This document shows positions 17,550-27,151 of a DNA stretch of 64,000 bases, in pieces. Source of the stretch: Herbaspirillum sp. ST 5-3 (GTDB lineage Bacteria; Pseudomonadota; Gammaproteobacteria; Burkholderiales; Burkholderiaceae_D); assembly GCF_004804275.1 (NCBI RefSeq), contig NZ_STGI01000011.1, forward strand, positions 1-64,000, in the 5' to 3' direction. The position numbers were made by a program, and so were the translations under genes. The notes under the pieces were generated by a model. It saw nothing but the letters and a program-made list of their open reading frames with translations. It was not told where the DNA came from and ran no database searches. Within the stretch, counting starts at the first letter, position 1. Each line of letters starts with the position of its first letter.

Positions 17550-19109
17550 TTACTTGTCGATGCGTTTCGACACGACGACACAGCACTTGCCCATGGCTTT
17601 GGCTTCATACATCGCATCGTCGGCACAGTGGAAAAGCGTTTTGCTGCTCGTTCCGGAGTCCGGGTATCCAGCCACGCCGATACTCGCTGAAATGCCGACC
17701 GTAAGGTCTTCCATCACATAGGGAACGGATAGACTGTCGACCAGCTTTCTGGCCACTGCTGCCGCAGATTCAGTCGTCGCAGCGATCAATAGGACCGCAA
17801 ACTCGTCGCCACCCAGGCGTGCGGCGAGATCGGAGTCCCGTATCCCGGCTTTGATTCGTTCAGCGACGATGCACAGCAATTTGTCGCCGGTCGCGTGGCC
17901 ATATTGGTCGTTGATATTTTTGAACCCGTCGAGATCGATATAAAGAATGGACAGGCAAGCGGCGTTTCTTTGGCACAGCGCCAGTTGCTGATCGACGATT
18001 TCGCCAAACAGCGCCCGATTTGACAGGCCGGTAAGCACGTCATGCCGCGCCTGGTGCTGCGCCTGGAGCAGCATTTCGGATGCTTTCATCAGCGACATCC
18101 CGACTTCATTCGCCTCTTTCAGATGGAGTGGCGGAACGATCACCGGTCTGCCGGAGCCAAGTGCGAGTGCCGGACGCGTCAGGCCTCGGATCGATCGCGC
18201 AATTCGTCCGCCCGCCCACCACGCGACGGCAAGGCTGCTGGCCAATAGCAGCGTTGTCGCAAGAATGAGCCATGACAAGCTTCGCCACAGGGCATGGGTC
18301 AATGTTTTCGTTGGTATGTCGATTGCTACGGTCCAACCGGAAACGGCGGAGCGGCTGAAAACAGTTACTGCGGCGACGCCATCCACCGTTCGTCGTTCGA
18401 AAGCGCCCTCGCTTGACGCCGCGATTCGCGTAATCAAATCCTGCGAAGCCATCCTCCCGACGAAGCGGGCATTGTCACGCGTGCGTGCGACGATCGCGCC
18501 GTTGCGGTCGAAAATGATGCCGATCCAGTCCGGAGGCAGGCTTTGGGCCTGCAGATGCCTGATAAAGCGATCCGCAAACATGCCGACGCTCAGACTGCAC
18601 ATCTCCATGCCATTGCACGCAACCGGAACGCCGACCGCGATTGCCGGGCGGTTGAAAATCGGGCCGACGAATAGCCTGGAAATCATCGGCTCGCGGGTTT
18701 TTTGCATCGTGGTCCAGAGACCTAACCGAGTCCGTTGTGGAAGTGGCATGCCGAATGGGCGAAGGGTGTTGATATATTGCGTGCCCATCATGTTGCCAAG
18801 CACGATGTTGTCGCCCTGCTGGCTTTTGAGCACATCCTTGGCCTGGCCGTAAAACGCCGCGGGATCATTCGATTTCAGATACGGCGAAGTGGCCAGGGAT
18901 CTCAACGAGGCGGTGATGCTGGACAGGTCGCTGTCCACGACGGATGCCATTGCATGGACAGTGGCGACGGAATTGCTGACGAGTTGTTCGCGGGCACGCT
19001 GATAGTCGTAGAAGATCAGCGTGCCCGCGATCACTGCTGCGGGTACCACGCAAGCCATGACGAGCAAGGCGAGCTGCGTACGGATGGATGAGCTCGAGCT
19101 TGCTCTCAT
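17550..19109 (-). CDS. Membrane-bound diguanylate cyclase with periplasmic sensor domain
   Basis: Protein of 519 aa that should make cyclic di-GMP from GTP. Order: membrane helix (12-34), dCache-like periplasmic sensor (about 40-275), second helix (278-299), HAMP-like linker, then a GGDEF domain with intact GGDEF at 433-437. An RxxD inhibitory site (RDSD, 424-427) lies exactly five residues before the signature, so product inhibition is expected. There is no EAL domain. ATG at 19109 is used; a TTG at 19145 is an upstream alternative. The gene stands alone, convergent with LysR. Confidence 0.9.
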   Translation of the reverse strand: MRASSSSSIRTQLALLVMACVVPAAVIAGTLIFYDYQRAREQLVSNSVATVHAMASVVDSDLSSITASLRSLATSPYLKSNDPAAFYGQAKDVLKSQQGDNIVLGNMMGTQYINTLRPFGMPLPQRTRLGLWTTMQKTREPMISRLFVGPIFNRPAIAVGVPVACNGMEMCSLSVGMFADRFIRHLQAQSLPPDWIGIIFDRNGAIVARTRDNARFVGRMASQDLITRIAASSEGAFERRTVDGVAAVTVFSRSAVSGWTVAIDIPTKTLTHALWRSLSWLILATTLLLASSLAVAWWAGGRIARSIRGLTRPALALGSGRPVIVPPLHLKEANEVGMSLMKASEMLLQAQHQARHDVLTGLSNRALFGEIVDQQLALCQRNAACLSILYIDLDGFKNINDQYGHATGDKLLCIVAERIKAGIRDSDLAARLGGDEFAVLLIAATTESAAAVARKLVDSLSVPYVMEDLTVGISASIGVAGYPDSGTSSKTLFHCADDAMYEAKAMGKCCVVVSKRIDK

Positions 19110-19225
19110 TTTCCGCGGGCAGGTTTGAAAGTGCAGGCTAAACAAAACGCTTCAGTACCGTAGTCACCAAGTTGGTGAATATTCTACATTACTTGGAAGA
19201 AACGTTTTGTGAAAAGATGTGAATT

Positions 19226-20815
19226 TCACAAGAGCCATTCAATCGGCAAGAGCGACATCAGATACATGCCGAAGCGCTGCCAAAGAGTGGTGCCTGGCTC
19301 GATATCATGCCGGATCAAGGCGCCCTCCTTGTGCTCCAGCCAGTAGACCCTTCCGTCCTCCGCGAGCTTTGCTTCATACGCATTGAGCGGAACCCGGTTC
19401 TTGAATGCGTCGTCAATCTGCTGTGCCAGCGCCGGACTTTCGATGACAAAACCCAGTTCCGTATTCAGCCTGGCGGATCGCGGGTCGAAATTGAACGAGC
19501 CAATGAAAACGCGCTCTCGATCAACGGCAAAAGTCTTCGCATGCAGACTGGATCCGGAAGTGCTGTCCCCCAGGCTGCTGCCGCTTCGTCGTGCCGCGGG
19601 TATCTGTGCCAGTCGCTTCAATTCGTAGAGCGTGATTCCGGCCGAAAGAAGCGCCTTGCGCCGCTTGGCATAGCCGGCATGCACAACCGCGACGTCGGTC
19701 GCTTCGAACGCATTGGTCAACACGTTGATTTTCACGCCACGCTGCACCATGCCTGCCAGCGAATCCACCCCCGAAGCCGTCGGCACAAAATAGGGTGAGA
19801 CCAGATCGACCTCGTCTTTCGGCTCCCCGATTGCCCGCTTCAGCTTGTCGGTGAACTGTCCTTCCGGCGTGGCTTTCCCGAGGCCTTTATCGGGGTTATC
19901 GCTGACGATCAGCGTTATGGCCCATTCGAAGGGCAGCGCGCCTTGCAGCAGCTCGCGTTCGAATGAGGACTCCTTTACCGCGCGGATGTATGCCTTGGCT
20001 GGCGGGCTGTTCTCCATCGCCATTGCGGCCAGCCGGAGATTCGCGGACTGCACGTCGGTGACGGGCGTCAGCAGACCTTGGACCGGATACGATGAATCGC
20101 TGGCCCAGTAGCGATCGAATTCCGCCGATACGCCGGCGACGACCGGACCGATCGCCATCACGTCCAAATCGGCAAACAGGACATCGTTGGTAGCGCCGAA
20201 ATAGGCGTCGCCAATGTTGCGGCCGCCGATGATCGTCACCTGGTTGTCCGCAGTGAACGACTTGCTGTGCATGCGGCGGTTCAGCCGGGAAAAATCCGTG
20301 AGATACCCGAGCCAGCGCCACGAACGAATGGCAAACGGGTTGAACAGGCGCACTTCGATATTCGGATGCGCATCCAGCGCCGCGAGTACCGGGTCGAGTC
20401 CGGATGTGTTGTTATCGTCGAGCAGAAGCCGGACGCGCACGCCGCGATCGGCGGCGTCGCGCAAGCCTTCGAACAACAAGCCCCCGGTCATGTCGTTGCG
20501 CCAGATGTAGTACTGGACATCCAGTGTCCGTTGCGCCGATTGCGTCAACACGACACGCGCATCGAATGCAATGCGCGCATCCCGCAAGGTGTAGATGCCG
20601 GACTTCGCGGGATGCAGGGCCACGAGCGGCGCGACCGCCCTGCCGAGCGTCGTTCGCGCCGTATCGGTAATGGCAGTAGAGACGCTGCGATTCTCCAGCG
20701 GCGGCAAGTTGACGCATCCGGAAAGCGATGTCGCAAGAACCAGTGCGGCCAGGAGCCGTGGAAGAAGGCGGACGTTTACATCACGGGCCCGGGGTAAGGT
20801 GCATGAATCGTGCAT
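19226..20815 (-). CDS. Phospholipase D-family lipoprotein (cardiolipin synthase-like)
   Basis: PLD superfamily protein of 529 aa with two complete HKD motifs, HSKSFTAD and HAKTFAVD, each followed by the usual G/S-rich segment (GGRNIGD; GSFNFDPRS). A lipobox LSGC near residue 33 indicates a lipoprotein in the cell envelope. The family includes cardiolipin synthase C-like phosphatidyltransferases and phospholipases; which reaction applies cannot be decided. ATG at 20815 is chosen, with a GTG at 20842 as alternative. It is transcribed divergently from the MarR gene. Confidence 0.88.
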   Translation of the reverse strand: MHDSCTLPRARDVNVRLLPRLLAALVLATSLSGCVNLPPLENRSVSTAITDTARTTLGRAVAPLVALHPAKSGIYTLRDARIAFDARVVLTQSAQRTLDVQYYIWRNDMTGGLLFEGLRDAADRGVRVRLLLDDNNTSGLDPVLAALDAHPNIEVRLFNPFAIRSWRWLGYLTDFSRLNRRMHSKSFTADNQVTIIGGRNIGDAYFGATNDVLFADLDVMAIGPVVAGVSAEFDRYWASDSSYPVQGLLTPVTDVQSANLRLAAMAMENSPPAKAYIRAVKESSFERELLQGALPFEWAITLIVSDNPDKGLGKATPEGQFTDKLKRAIGEPKDEVDLVSPYFVPTASGVDSLAGMVQRGVKINVLTNAFEATDVAVVHAGYAKRRKALLSAGITLYELKRLAQIPAARRSGSSLGDSTSGSSLHAKTFAVDRERVFIGSFNFDPRSARLNTELGFVIESPALAQQIDDAFKNRVPLNAYEAKLAEDGRVYWLEHKEGALIRHDIEPGTTLWQRFGMYLMSLLPIEWLL

Positions 20816-21011
20816 AGCTCGCACGCCTGTATGTAATCCCACTGTTAGCCGACGAGTTTCAAATACGACATGGGCAGGTAAGTCGGGGTTTGATCAGCTC
20901 CCCGCGCCTTTCTCTACGATACAAGCTTTTCGCGGTTCTGCACGAATGCCCTCGTGTCTGCTTGACCTGAGTAAAGCAGGCATCTCGTGGATTCCGGGCC
21001 AGGCAGTCTAA

Positions 21012-21059
21012 TTGAGGACAAACCGCGCCTGGCTTATAATAAGCACTGCTTACTATTAT
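21012..21059 (+). promoter_or_regulatory. Sigma-70 promoter overlapped by MarR-type operator
   Basis: TTGAGG at 21012-21017 and a perfect TATAAT at 21035-21040 are separated by 17 bp, a strong sigma-70 promoter. The inverted repeat TAAGCA-C-TGCTTA (21040-21052), extending with one mismatch to 21036-21056, overlaps the -10 element and start site. Repressor binding there would block transcription, which is the usual MarR autoregulation geometry. Confidence 0.75.
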
Positions 21060-21071
21060 TTGAGCTATTCG

Positions 21072-21530
21072 ATGGAACTCCACAAGGAAAGTATCGGCTT
21101 CTTGATTGCCGATCTCGCACGCCTCATGCGCCATGCTTTCGAGCAACGCACAGAGGGAAGCTGCATCACGCTTGCCCAGTCAAGGGCCCTGCTCTACCTG
21201 GAGCGAAACGAAGGCATCCGCCAGGTTGAACTGGCTGGATTACTGGAAGTGCAACCGATCACGCTGGCTCGCCTGATCGACCACCTGCATGCCGAAGGCC
21301 TGGTGGAACGGCGCGCGGACCCGGCCGATCGTCGCGCCTATCGCTTGTATCTCACGGCGGCGGCAGAGCCAAGGCTTGCGGCAATCAGGCAGGTTGTCGG
21401 CGAGATACGCGCTGACGTTCTGGACGGGATAGACCCGCAGCAAGTCTCTATTGTGCTGGCCGCCCTGAACAGGATGCGCAGCAATCTGCTTGCACCCCAA
21501 TGCCTCGATTCCGGAGAACATGCCCAATGA
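21072..21530 (+). CDS. MarR-family transcriptional regulator
   Basis: Winged-helix repressor of 152 aa. The DNA-binding core includes RQVELAGLLEVQPITLARLI and the wing VERRADPADRRAYRLYLT, the classic MarR DxR-rich hairpin. ATG at 21072 lies shortly after the promoter/operator; the frame opens upstream at 21012 but a start there would overlap the promoter. The stop overlaps the emrA start (ATGA), so regulator and pump are one transcript. It likely represses the operon until a lipophilic compound is bound. Confidence 0.92.
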   Translation: MELHKESIGFLIADLARLMRHAFEQRTEGSCITLAQSRALLYLERNEGIRQVELAGLLEVQPITLARLIDHLHAEGLVERRADPADRRAYRLYLTAAAEPRLAAIRQVVGEIRADVLDGIDPQQVSIVLAALNRMRSNLLAPQCLDSGEHAQ

Positions 21531-22603
21531 CGCAAACGAATACCAATGAAGCTCAACCGCAGGCCGCAGTCCGCCGGCGTAATCCGCGCATGAAGCGAAT
21601 ACTTCTGCTGGTGGTTGTGCCGCTGATCGCGATGCTGGTGGTGTTCGCCCTGTACATGAAAGGCGGCCGTTATGTCGAAACCGATAATGCCTATGTGAAG
21701 GCCGATAAGGTGCCGGTCAGCTCAGAGGTGTCGGGCGCGGTCAAGGAAGTGCTGGTGCAGGAGAATCAAAGCGTGGCCGCCGGACAGCCGCTGTTCCGTC
21801 TCGATCCCTCGTCATTCCAGGTGACCGTCGCGAAAGACGAAGCCAAACTGGCGCAGGTGCGCACCGACCTGGCCGCGCTCAAGGCCAGCTATCGCGGGAA
21901 ACAGGCTGAAATCGCACTGGCGCGCACCAAATATGCATTCGCGATGAAGGAACAGCGCCGGCAGGCCGATCTCGCGGCAAAGAACTTTATATCGCCCGCC
22001 AAACTTGACGAAGCCAAACAAGGTACCGACCTGGCAGCGCAGCAGGTCACAGCGCTGGAACAGGATCTGAAGCGCATCGCCGAATCCCTCGGCGGCAGCG
22101 TAGACATGCCGGTCGAGCAGCATCCCAGCTACCTCGCCGCGCAAGCCGAGCTGCAACAGGCACGGCTCGACCTCGCCCGCGTCGAAGTGCGTGCGCCGCT
22201 ACCTGGCGTGGTCAGCAAACCGCCCAAACCCGGCCAATACGTGGCGGCGGGCAGCACGGCCATGGCGCTGGTGGCGAACGGCAACCTCTGGATCGAGGCC
22301 AACTTCACCGAAACCGACCTGACCAATGTCGCCCCGGGTCAGCATGTGAGTATTCATGTCGACACCTATCCGGACGCCGAATGGAACGGCGTGGTTGATA
22401 GCCTGAGTCCGGCCACCGGCGCGGAGTTTTCCATCATCCCGGCGCAAAACGCGACCGGTAACTGGGTGAAGATCGCGCAGCGGGTACCACTGCGCATCAA
22501 GCTGGATGACAAGCCGAACCTGCCGCAGTTGCGTGCCGGACTGTCCACCTCGGTGGAGATCGACACCGGCCATCGCCGGCGCCTGTTCGGCTTTTCACTC
22601 TAA
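21527..22603 (+). CDS. emrA: EmrA-type periplasmic adaptor
   Basis: HlyD/EmrA membrane fusion protein of 358 aa. One N-terminal membrane helix (about residues 20-45) is followed by RYVETDNAYVKADKVPVSSE, characteristic of EmrA. Then come a coiled-coil hairpin and a C-terminal beta-barrel region. It links the inner-membrane EmrB pump to an outer-membrane channel; no TolC gene lies in this operon, so a shared channel is needed. Start ATG at 21527 overlaps the marR stop. Confidence 0.92.
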   Translation: MTQTNTNEAQPQAAVRRRNPRMKRILLLVVVPLIAMLVVFALYMKGGRYVETDNAYVKADKVPVSSEVSGAVKEVLVQENQSVAAGQPLFRLDPSSFQVTVAKDEAKLAQVRTDLAALKASYRGKQAEIALARTKYAFAMKEQRRQADLAAKNFISPAKLDEAKQGTDLAAQQVTALEQDLKRIAESLGGSVDMPVEQHPSYLAAQAELQQARLDLARVEVRAPLPGVVSKPPKPGQYVAAGSTAMALVANGNLWIEANFTETDLTNVAPGQHVSIHVDTYPDAEWNGVVDSLSPATGAEFSIIPAQNATGNWVKIAQRVPLRIKLDDKPNLPQLRAGLSTSVEIDTGHRRRLFGFSL

Positions 22604-22612
22604 GACAGCAAC

Positions 22613-24163
22613 ATGGGTGCTGCTTCCATGCCGGCCGGACGGCCTGACACCGCGCATCGCGGACTCATCACCTTGTCCGTGATGCTGGCCACGATCATGC
22701 AGGCACTGGACACGACGATTGCGAACGTGGCCTTGCCGCACATGCAGGGCTCGATGAGCGCGACCCAGGACCAGATTTCCTGGGTTCTGACTTCCTACAT
22801 CGTCGCGGCAGCCATCTTCATGCCGCTCACGGGCTTTCTCACCGCGCGCTTTGGGCGCAAGCGCATTTTCATGTGGGCGGTGGTCGGCTTTACCGTTGCC
22901 TCGATGATGTGCGGCGCGGCACAAAGCCTGACGCAGATTGTCTTGTTCCGCTTGCTGCAGGGCGTGTTCGGTGCCAGCCTTGTGCCGCTGTCGCAGTCGG
23001 TATTGCTGGATACCTATCCGCGTGAACAGCACGGCTCGGCCATGGCCTTGTGGGGCGTGGGCGTGATGGTCGGCCCTATCCTCGGACCGACCCTCGGCGG
23101 CTGGCTCACCGAGTACTACAACTGGCGCTGGGTCTTCTACATCAATCTGCCGTTCGGCATGCTGGCATGGCTGGGTCTGGCGGCCTATGTGCGAGAAACA
23201 GAGACGGACCGTACGCGCCGCTTCGACCTGCTCGGATTCGCACTGCTCAGCATCAGTATCGGCGCCTTGCAGATGATGCTTGATCGCGGCGAATCGCTCG
23301 ACTGGTTCGCCAGCGCGGAAGTGATGATCGAAGCCATGCTCGCAGGACTGTGTTTCTATCTTTTCGTTGCCCACATTTTCACGGATGAACACCCGTTCAT
23401 CGAGCCGGGGCTGTTCAAGGATCGCAACTTCGCGGTCGGGCTGCTATTCATCTTCATCGTCGGCATCATCCTGCTTGCGACGATGGCGCTGCTGCCGCCC
23501 TTCCTGCAGAACCTGATGGGCTATCCGGTGATCGATGTCGGCTATGTGCTCGCGCCGCGCGGCATAGGGACGATGGTCGCGATGATGGTGGTCGGCAAGC
23601 TCTCCGGCAAGGTCGATGTTCGCTACCAGATTTTCCTGGGCCTGATGCTCACCAGTCTTTCACTATGGGAAATGACGCATTTCAACACCGATATCGGCAG
23701 CTGGGATGTAGTGCGCACCGGTGTCATTCAGGGGCTGGGACTGGGCTTCATCTTCGTGCCCCTGTCGACAATTACCTTCGCCACGCTGGCTCCGCGTTAT
23801 CGTAACGAGGGCACCGCGCTGTTCAGCCTGTTGCGCAATATCGGCAGCAGTATCGGGATCTCGGTGGTCATCACCAAGCTGTCGCAAAACCTGCAGGCCA
23901 ATCATGCTGCGCTGGCCGATTACATCAATCCTTTCAACCTTGCGCTGCGGCAGGCAGTCGAGGCCGGCGCGTACAACCTGAACACGCCACAGGGCCTGGC
24001 CGCGATCAACGGCGAAGTGACCCGCCAGGCTGCCACCCTCGCTTATCTGCAGGACTTTCGGCTGATGATGTGGATCACGCTGGCCGCCGTGCCCTTGATC
24101 GTGCTGCTGCGCGCGCCGGCAAAGAAGGCTGCGCCAGGCGAGGTCCACGCGGCGCTCGATTAA
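22613..24163 (+). CDS. emrB: EmrB-type MFS drug exporter (DHA2 family, 14 TMS)
   Basis: Major facilitator drug:proton antiporter of 516 aa with 14 predicted helices. The first helix reads ATIMQALDTTIANVALPHMQ, as in EmrB/QacA relatives. The antiporter motif C is visible as GVMVGPILGPTLGGW, and motif A as GFLTARFGRKR. It begins 9 bp after emrA and ends the operon, 20 bp from the convergent pbpG gene with no obvious terminator between. Confidence 0.94.
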   Translation: MGAASMPAGRPDTAHRGLITLSVMLATIMQALDTTIANVALPHMQGSMSATQDQISWVLTSYIVAAAIFMPLTGFLTARFGRKRIFMWAVVGFTVASMMCGAAQSLTQIVLFRLLQGVFGASLVPLSQSVLLDTYPREQHGSAMALWGVGVMVGPILGPTLGGWLTEYYNWRWVFYINLPFGMLAWLGLAAYVRETETDRTRRFDLLGFALLSISIGALQMMLDRGESLDWFASAEVMIEAMLAGLCFYLFVAHIFTDEHPFIEPGLFKDRNFAVGLLFIFIVGIILLATMALLPPFLQNLMGYPVIDVGYVLAPRGIGTMVAMMVVGKLSGKVDVRYQIFLGLMLTSLSLWEMTHFNTDIGSWDVVRTGVIQGLGLGFIFVPLSTITFATLAPRYRNEGTALFSLLRNIGSSIGISVVITKLSQNLQANHAALADYINPFNLALRQAVEAGAYNLNTPQGLAAINGEVTRQAATLAYLQDFRLMMWITLAAVPLIVLLRAPAKKAAPGEVHAALD

Positions 24164-24182
24164 GCGGTCGTCGCAGCGCTCC

Positions 24183-25370
24183 TCACATTTGCGGAACCTT
24201 GGCCGCTTCCAGCCACTGCCGCACGCGGCCGGCATCGGCGGCGCGCGCGAATTTGCCCTTCGCGTCGAGGAAAACCATCACGATCGACCGTCCCTTGATC
24301 ATGGTTTGCATGACCAGGCAACGCCCCGCTTCGGAGATATACCCGGTTTTCTGCAGAATGATGTCCCAGTTCGGATTGGCGATCAGATGGTTGGAATTCC
24401 TGTATTGCAGCGACGGGCCGCCCGGGTCGACTTCGTATTTGCGGTTGGTCGAGTATTCGCGGATGATCGGGTGCGCTTGCGCGGCGACCACCAGTTTTGC
24501 AAGGTCGCGCGCGCTGGATACGTTCTCGCTCGATAAACCGGTCGGTTCGACATAATGGGTATCGTGCATTCCGAGGGCCTTGGCTTTGGCATTCATCGCG
24601 GCGACGAAAGCCGTCAGGCCGCCCGGATAATTCCGGCCCAATGCCGATGCGGCCCGGTTTTCGGAGCTCATGAGCGCGATATGCAGCATGTCGGCCCGCG
24701 TCAATTGCGAACCGATGCGCAAGCGCGATGAAGTGTGCTTGATCCTGTCGATGTCATCCGCGATCACCTCGATCACCTCGCTCATGTCCTGCTGCGCCTC
24801 GACCACGACCAGGGCCGTCATGAGCTTGCTGATCGATGCGATCGGCTGTACCGAGGTCGAATTTTTCTCGAACAGGATTTGCGAAGTGGCAGGGTCCCAC
24901 ACGAGGACCGAGTTTGATCGCAGATCGAGTGAATCCTCGATCTCACGCAGATCGGCCACGGGCTTCGGGTGTAGTGCTGGGCGGACGCGATGACGGCGAG
25001 TGCTTAGCGAAGACTGGACAGACGCTACTCTGCCGTGCCTCGCGACTGCATTCTTTACGATCCTGGGGCTCCGGTTCCGCGTGCCAGGGGACGGGCGGCG
25101 CTGTGGGGAGCGCAAGTTCTTGGCGCTGACGTTTGCTTTGCGTTTCGCCGCTGTGTCTTTTTTTGCCGCATGCTTCCGCGCGGACGGTGTGGTTCTTGTG
25201 CCCTCTTTCGCCCACGCCGACTGCGCCGAAAAAACAAGATGCAGTGTCAGAAACAGGATCAAAAGGCCAAGCCTGCTGATCTTCTGCGAACCTCGATCAT
25301 GCTTGAAATCAATGGCATCGAAGCTTGATGATAAATTGACAAAACGCAGGCAAATTAACGGCTTGGACAT
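24183..25370 (-). CDS. pbpG: D-alanyl-D-alanine endopeptidase (PBP7/PbpG-like, S11 family)
   Basis: Periplasmic peptidoglycan hydrolase that cleaves D-Ala-meso-DAP crosslinks. All three serine DD-peptidase motifs are present: SISK (nucleophile Ser), SSENRA and LQKTG. The C-terminal half matches E. coli PbpG closely in pattern (MNAKAKALGM, EPTGLS). About 100 residues between the signal-like hydrophobic segment and the catalytic domain are rich in Arg, Ser and Lys, more than in E. coli PbpG. The start is uncertain: ATG at 25370 gives 395 aa with a long n-region; GTG/ATG near 25424-25427 and TTG at 25502 are alternatives. Confidence 0.88.
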   Translation of the reverse strand: MSKPLICLRFVNLSSSFDAIDFKHDRGSQKISRLGLLILFLTLHLVFSAQSAWAKEGTRTTPSARKHAAKKDTAAKRKANVSAKNLRSPQRRPSPGTRNRSPRIVKNAVARHGRVASVQSSLSTRRHRVRPALHPKPVADLREIEDSLDLRSNSVLVWDPATSQILFEKNSTSVQPIASISKLMTALVVVEAQQDMSEVIEVIADDIDRIKHTSSRLRIGSQLTRADMLHIALMSSENRAASALGRNYPGGLTAFVAAMNAKAKALGMHDTHYVEPTGLSSENVSSARDLAKLVVAAQAHPIIREYSTNRKYEVDPGGPSLQYRNSNHLIANPNWDIILQKTGYISEAGRCLVMQTMIKGRSIVMVFLDAKGKFARAADAGRVRQWLEAAKVPQM

Positions 25371-25693
25371 GGGTTTTAAGCTTGATTCTGGTGCGCAATC
25401 TGGATCGCGAGGGCGACGGATCATCACATGCGAGATGTCCTGCAAAAACACCGAACGGGCAGCAGAGAATGGCAAAGTGTCGTTCGTAATGAGTATCTGC
25501 AATATTGCCTCATGATACTTAGGCGGGCCTTAAGCTGGAGGAAACACGGCCACGAAAATTTCCTGAGATGAAATTCAGGTGCCTGGAGGATCCTGTCGTG
25601 CTGCCATTGTTTAAGTTTCACCTAATCTTTTGAAGCCATAATGCATCCCCAAGGCAAACGACTGTCGGCGCGCATGGCCCTTCTCGCATCCTC

Positions 25694-26884
25694 ATGGCAT
25701 TGAATTCGCAAGCTCCCGATCTGCACGGCTCACGTGAGCGACAAGGCCTTCCTTGCGCCCGGGGTGTGCAATGCCTGGCGCTGACACTGGCTGTGACCTT
25801 GTTATCTTCCTGCGCGTCAGGCCCCGTCCGCGAACCGTCGGTCGCGCCCGTGCCGGTTGCTGCCGCACCGCATGCTGTGTCAGCTCCGGCGAAAATCATC
25901 CAGTCTGACGAAGGCCTTCAGAACACCGAACCCGCCCTTGCGCAAGCGCCGCTCGCCGTGCAGGCTCCGCAGCAAATCGACGACGGTCTGCGCTTGCGTG
26001 CCTGGGTTGAGCAACAGGGCCGGATCTATCGCGTCGCGTCGCCCTTATTGATCAATAACACCGAGTTGTGCCCGCAGCATGCGCGCCGCATCCTCGGCCT
26101 CACCGCAAAAAACAAGTATTCGTATTCTGCCGATTTCATTTCGCTCGCCGAGTCCGCGCTCGGACTCGATGATGAGCTCCAGGTAATGCATGTCTTGCCC
26201 GGCAGCGGCGCTGAGCTGGCCGGCGTGCGCAAGGGCGACGTGTTGCTCGCAGTGGAGATCGAGCCCATCCCGAAAGGGCCGGATGCCGAGCACGCTGCAG
26301 CCGAGCTGATCGGCTCGGAGATGCAGGGACGCGAAAGTGTGTACGTGAGCGTCCGGCGCGAAGGACAGCGGATGGGCTTCGACATCCCGTTGACGATGGC
26401 ATGCGGCATGGTTCTCGATCTGGGCAATACGGATGAACCAGGCAGCTTTTCCGACGGTCAGCGTGTGCTGGTCACGCGCGGCATGCTGGACTTCGTCCGG
26501 TCCGATGAGGAGCTGGCCTATGTGCTGGCCAGGGAAATCGCACGCAACGAAATGATGTCGGACAGTCACCCCGAGATAACAAGTGTCATCGAGCGTTTGC
26601 ATGTATTGGAATCACGCATCACCGCTGCCGAGTTCAGCACTGCAATGCAGCCATTTGAGTCGGACATCGATTCAGCAACCGAACGCCTCGCGCTCGATAT
26701 GCTCGGGCGGGCTGGTTATGGTGTTGCGGACTATCGGTCCTTTCTGCAACGGCTGGCAAGCTTTTCAGCTTCCAGTGTCGGGAGCCGCACTGCTCCGGCC
26801 CCTTCTTCGGCGCCTTACCGCATTTCCGTCTTGAATCCGAAAGTAAAGGATGGCGCATCCGGAAGCGGAAACGGTACTCGATAG
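25694..26884 (+). CDS. PDZ lipoprotein with degenerate M48 metalloprotease domain
   Basis: Envelope lipoprotein of 396 aa. The N-terminal signal ends in lipobox LLSSC (Cys40); a Pro/Ala-rich linker follows. A PDZ-like segment lies about residues 155-230 (HVLPGSGAELAGVRKGDVLL), then an M48-like region. There the zinc motif HEIAH is replaced by REIAR (Arg280, Arg284), and the third-ligand segment reads DSATERLALDMLGRAGY, so zinc binding is not expected. It is most likely a catalytically dead relative of M48 family lipoproteins. ATG at 25694 has no clear ribosome-binding site. A plus-strand terminator follows at 26914. Confidence 0.75.
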   Translation: MALNSQAPDLHGSRERQGLPCARGVQCLALTLAVTLLSSCASGPVREPSVAPVPVAAAPHAVSAPAKIIQSDEGLQNTEPALAQAPLAVQAPQQIDDGLRLRAWVEQQGRIYRVASPLLINNTELCPQHARRILGLTAKNKYSYSADFISLAESALGLDDELQVMHVLPGSGAELAGVRKGDVLLAVEIEPIPKGPDAEHAAAELIGSEMQGRESVYVSVRREGQRMGFDIPLTMACGMVLDLGNTDEPGSFSDGQRVLVTRGMLDFVRSDEELAYVLAREIARNEMMSDSHPEITSVIERLHVLESRITAAEFSTAMQPFESDIDSATERLALDMLGRAGYGVADYRSFLQRLASFSASSVGSRTAPAPSSAPYRISVLNPKVKDGASGSGNGTR

Positions 26885-26913
26885 GTGTATGAGTTTGTCC
26901 GGATCTAAAACAG

Positions 26914-26942
26914 CACACGCCCTGCCCCGGTGTGTGATTTTT
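26914..26942 (+). terminator. Rho-independent terminator after the PDZ lipoprotein gene
   Basis: An 8-bp stem (CACACGCC at 26914-26921 with GGTGTGTG at 26929-26936, one G-U pair) with a 7-nt loop is followed by ATTTTT. It lies 30 bp past the stop codon and separates this gene from the following small-gene cassette. Confidence 0.7.
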
Positions 26943-27151
26943 CCTCGGTCGTACTGCGGTAATTTCGTGCACCAGGCGCAGGATAGACCGCGTGATATTA
27001 TCGATTCCGGATTCTCCGCTTCGCCCTGTGACAAAGCATGTCGATCGACAACCTGTGCCGATGGCGTGGGCCGGCCTGCGAGCATCGCATTTATCGCATT
27101 TCAAGAGCGACGCAGGCACGGTCCGACCACCGGAGACGTTGAGAGGAAATG

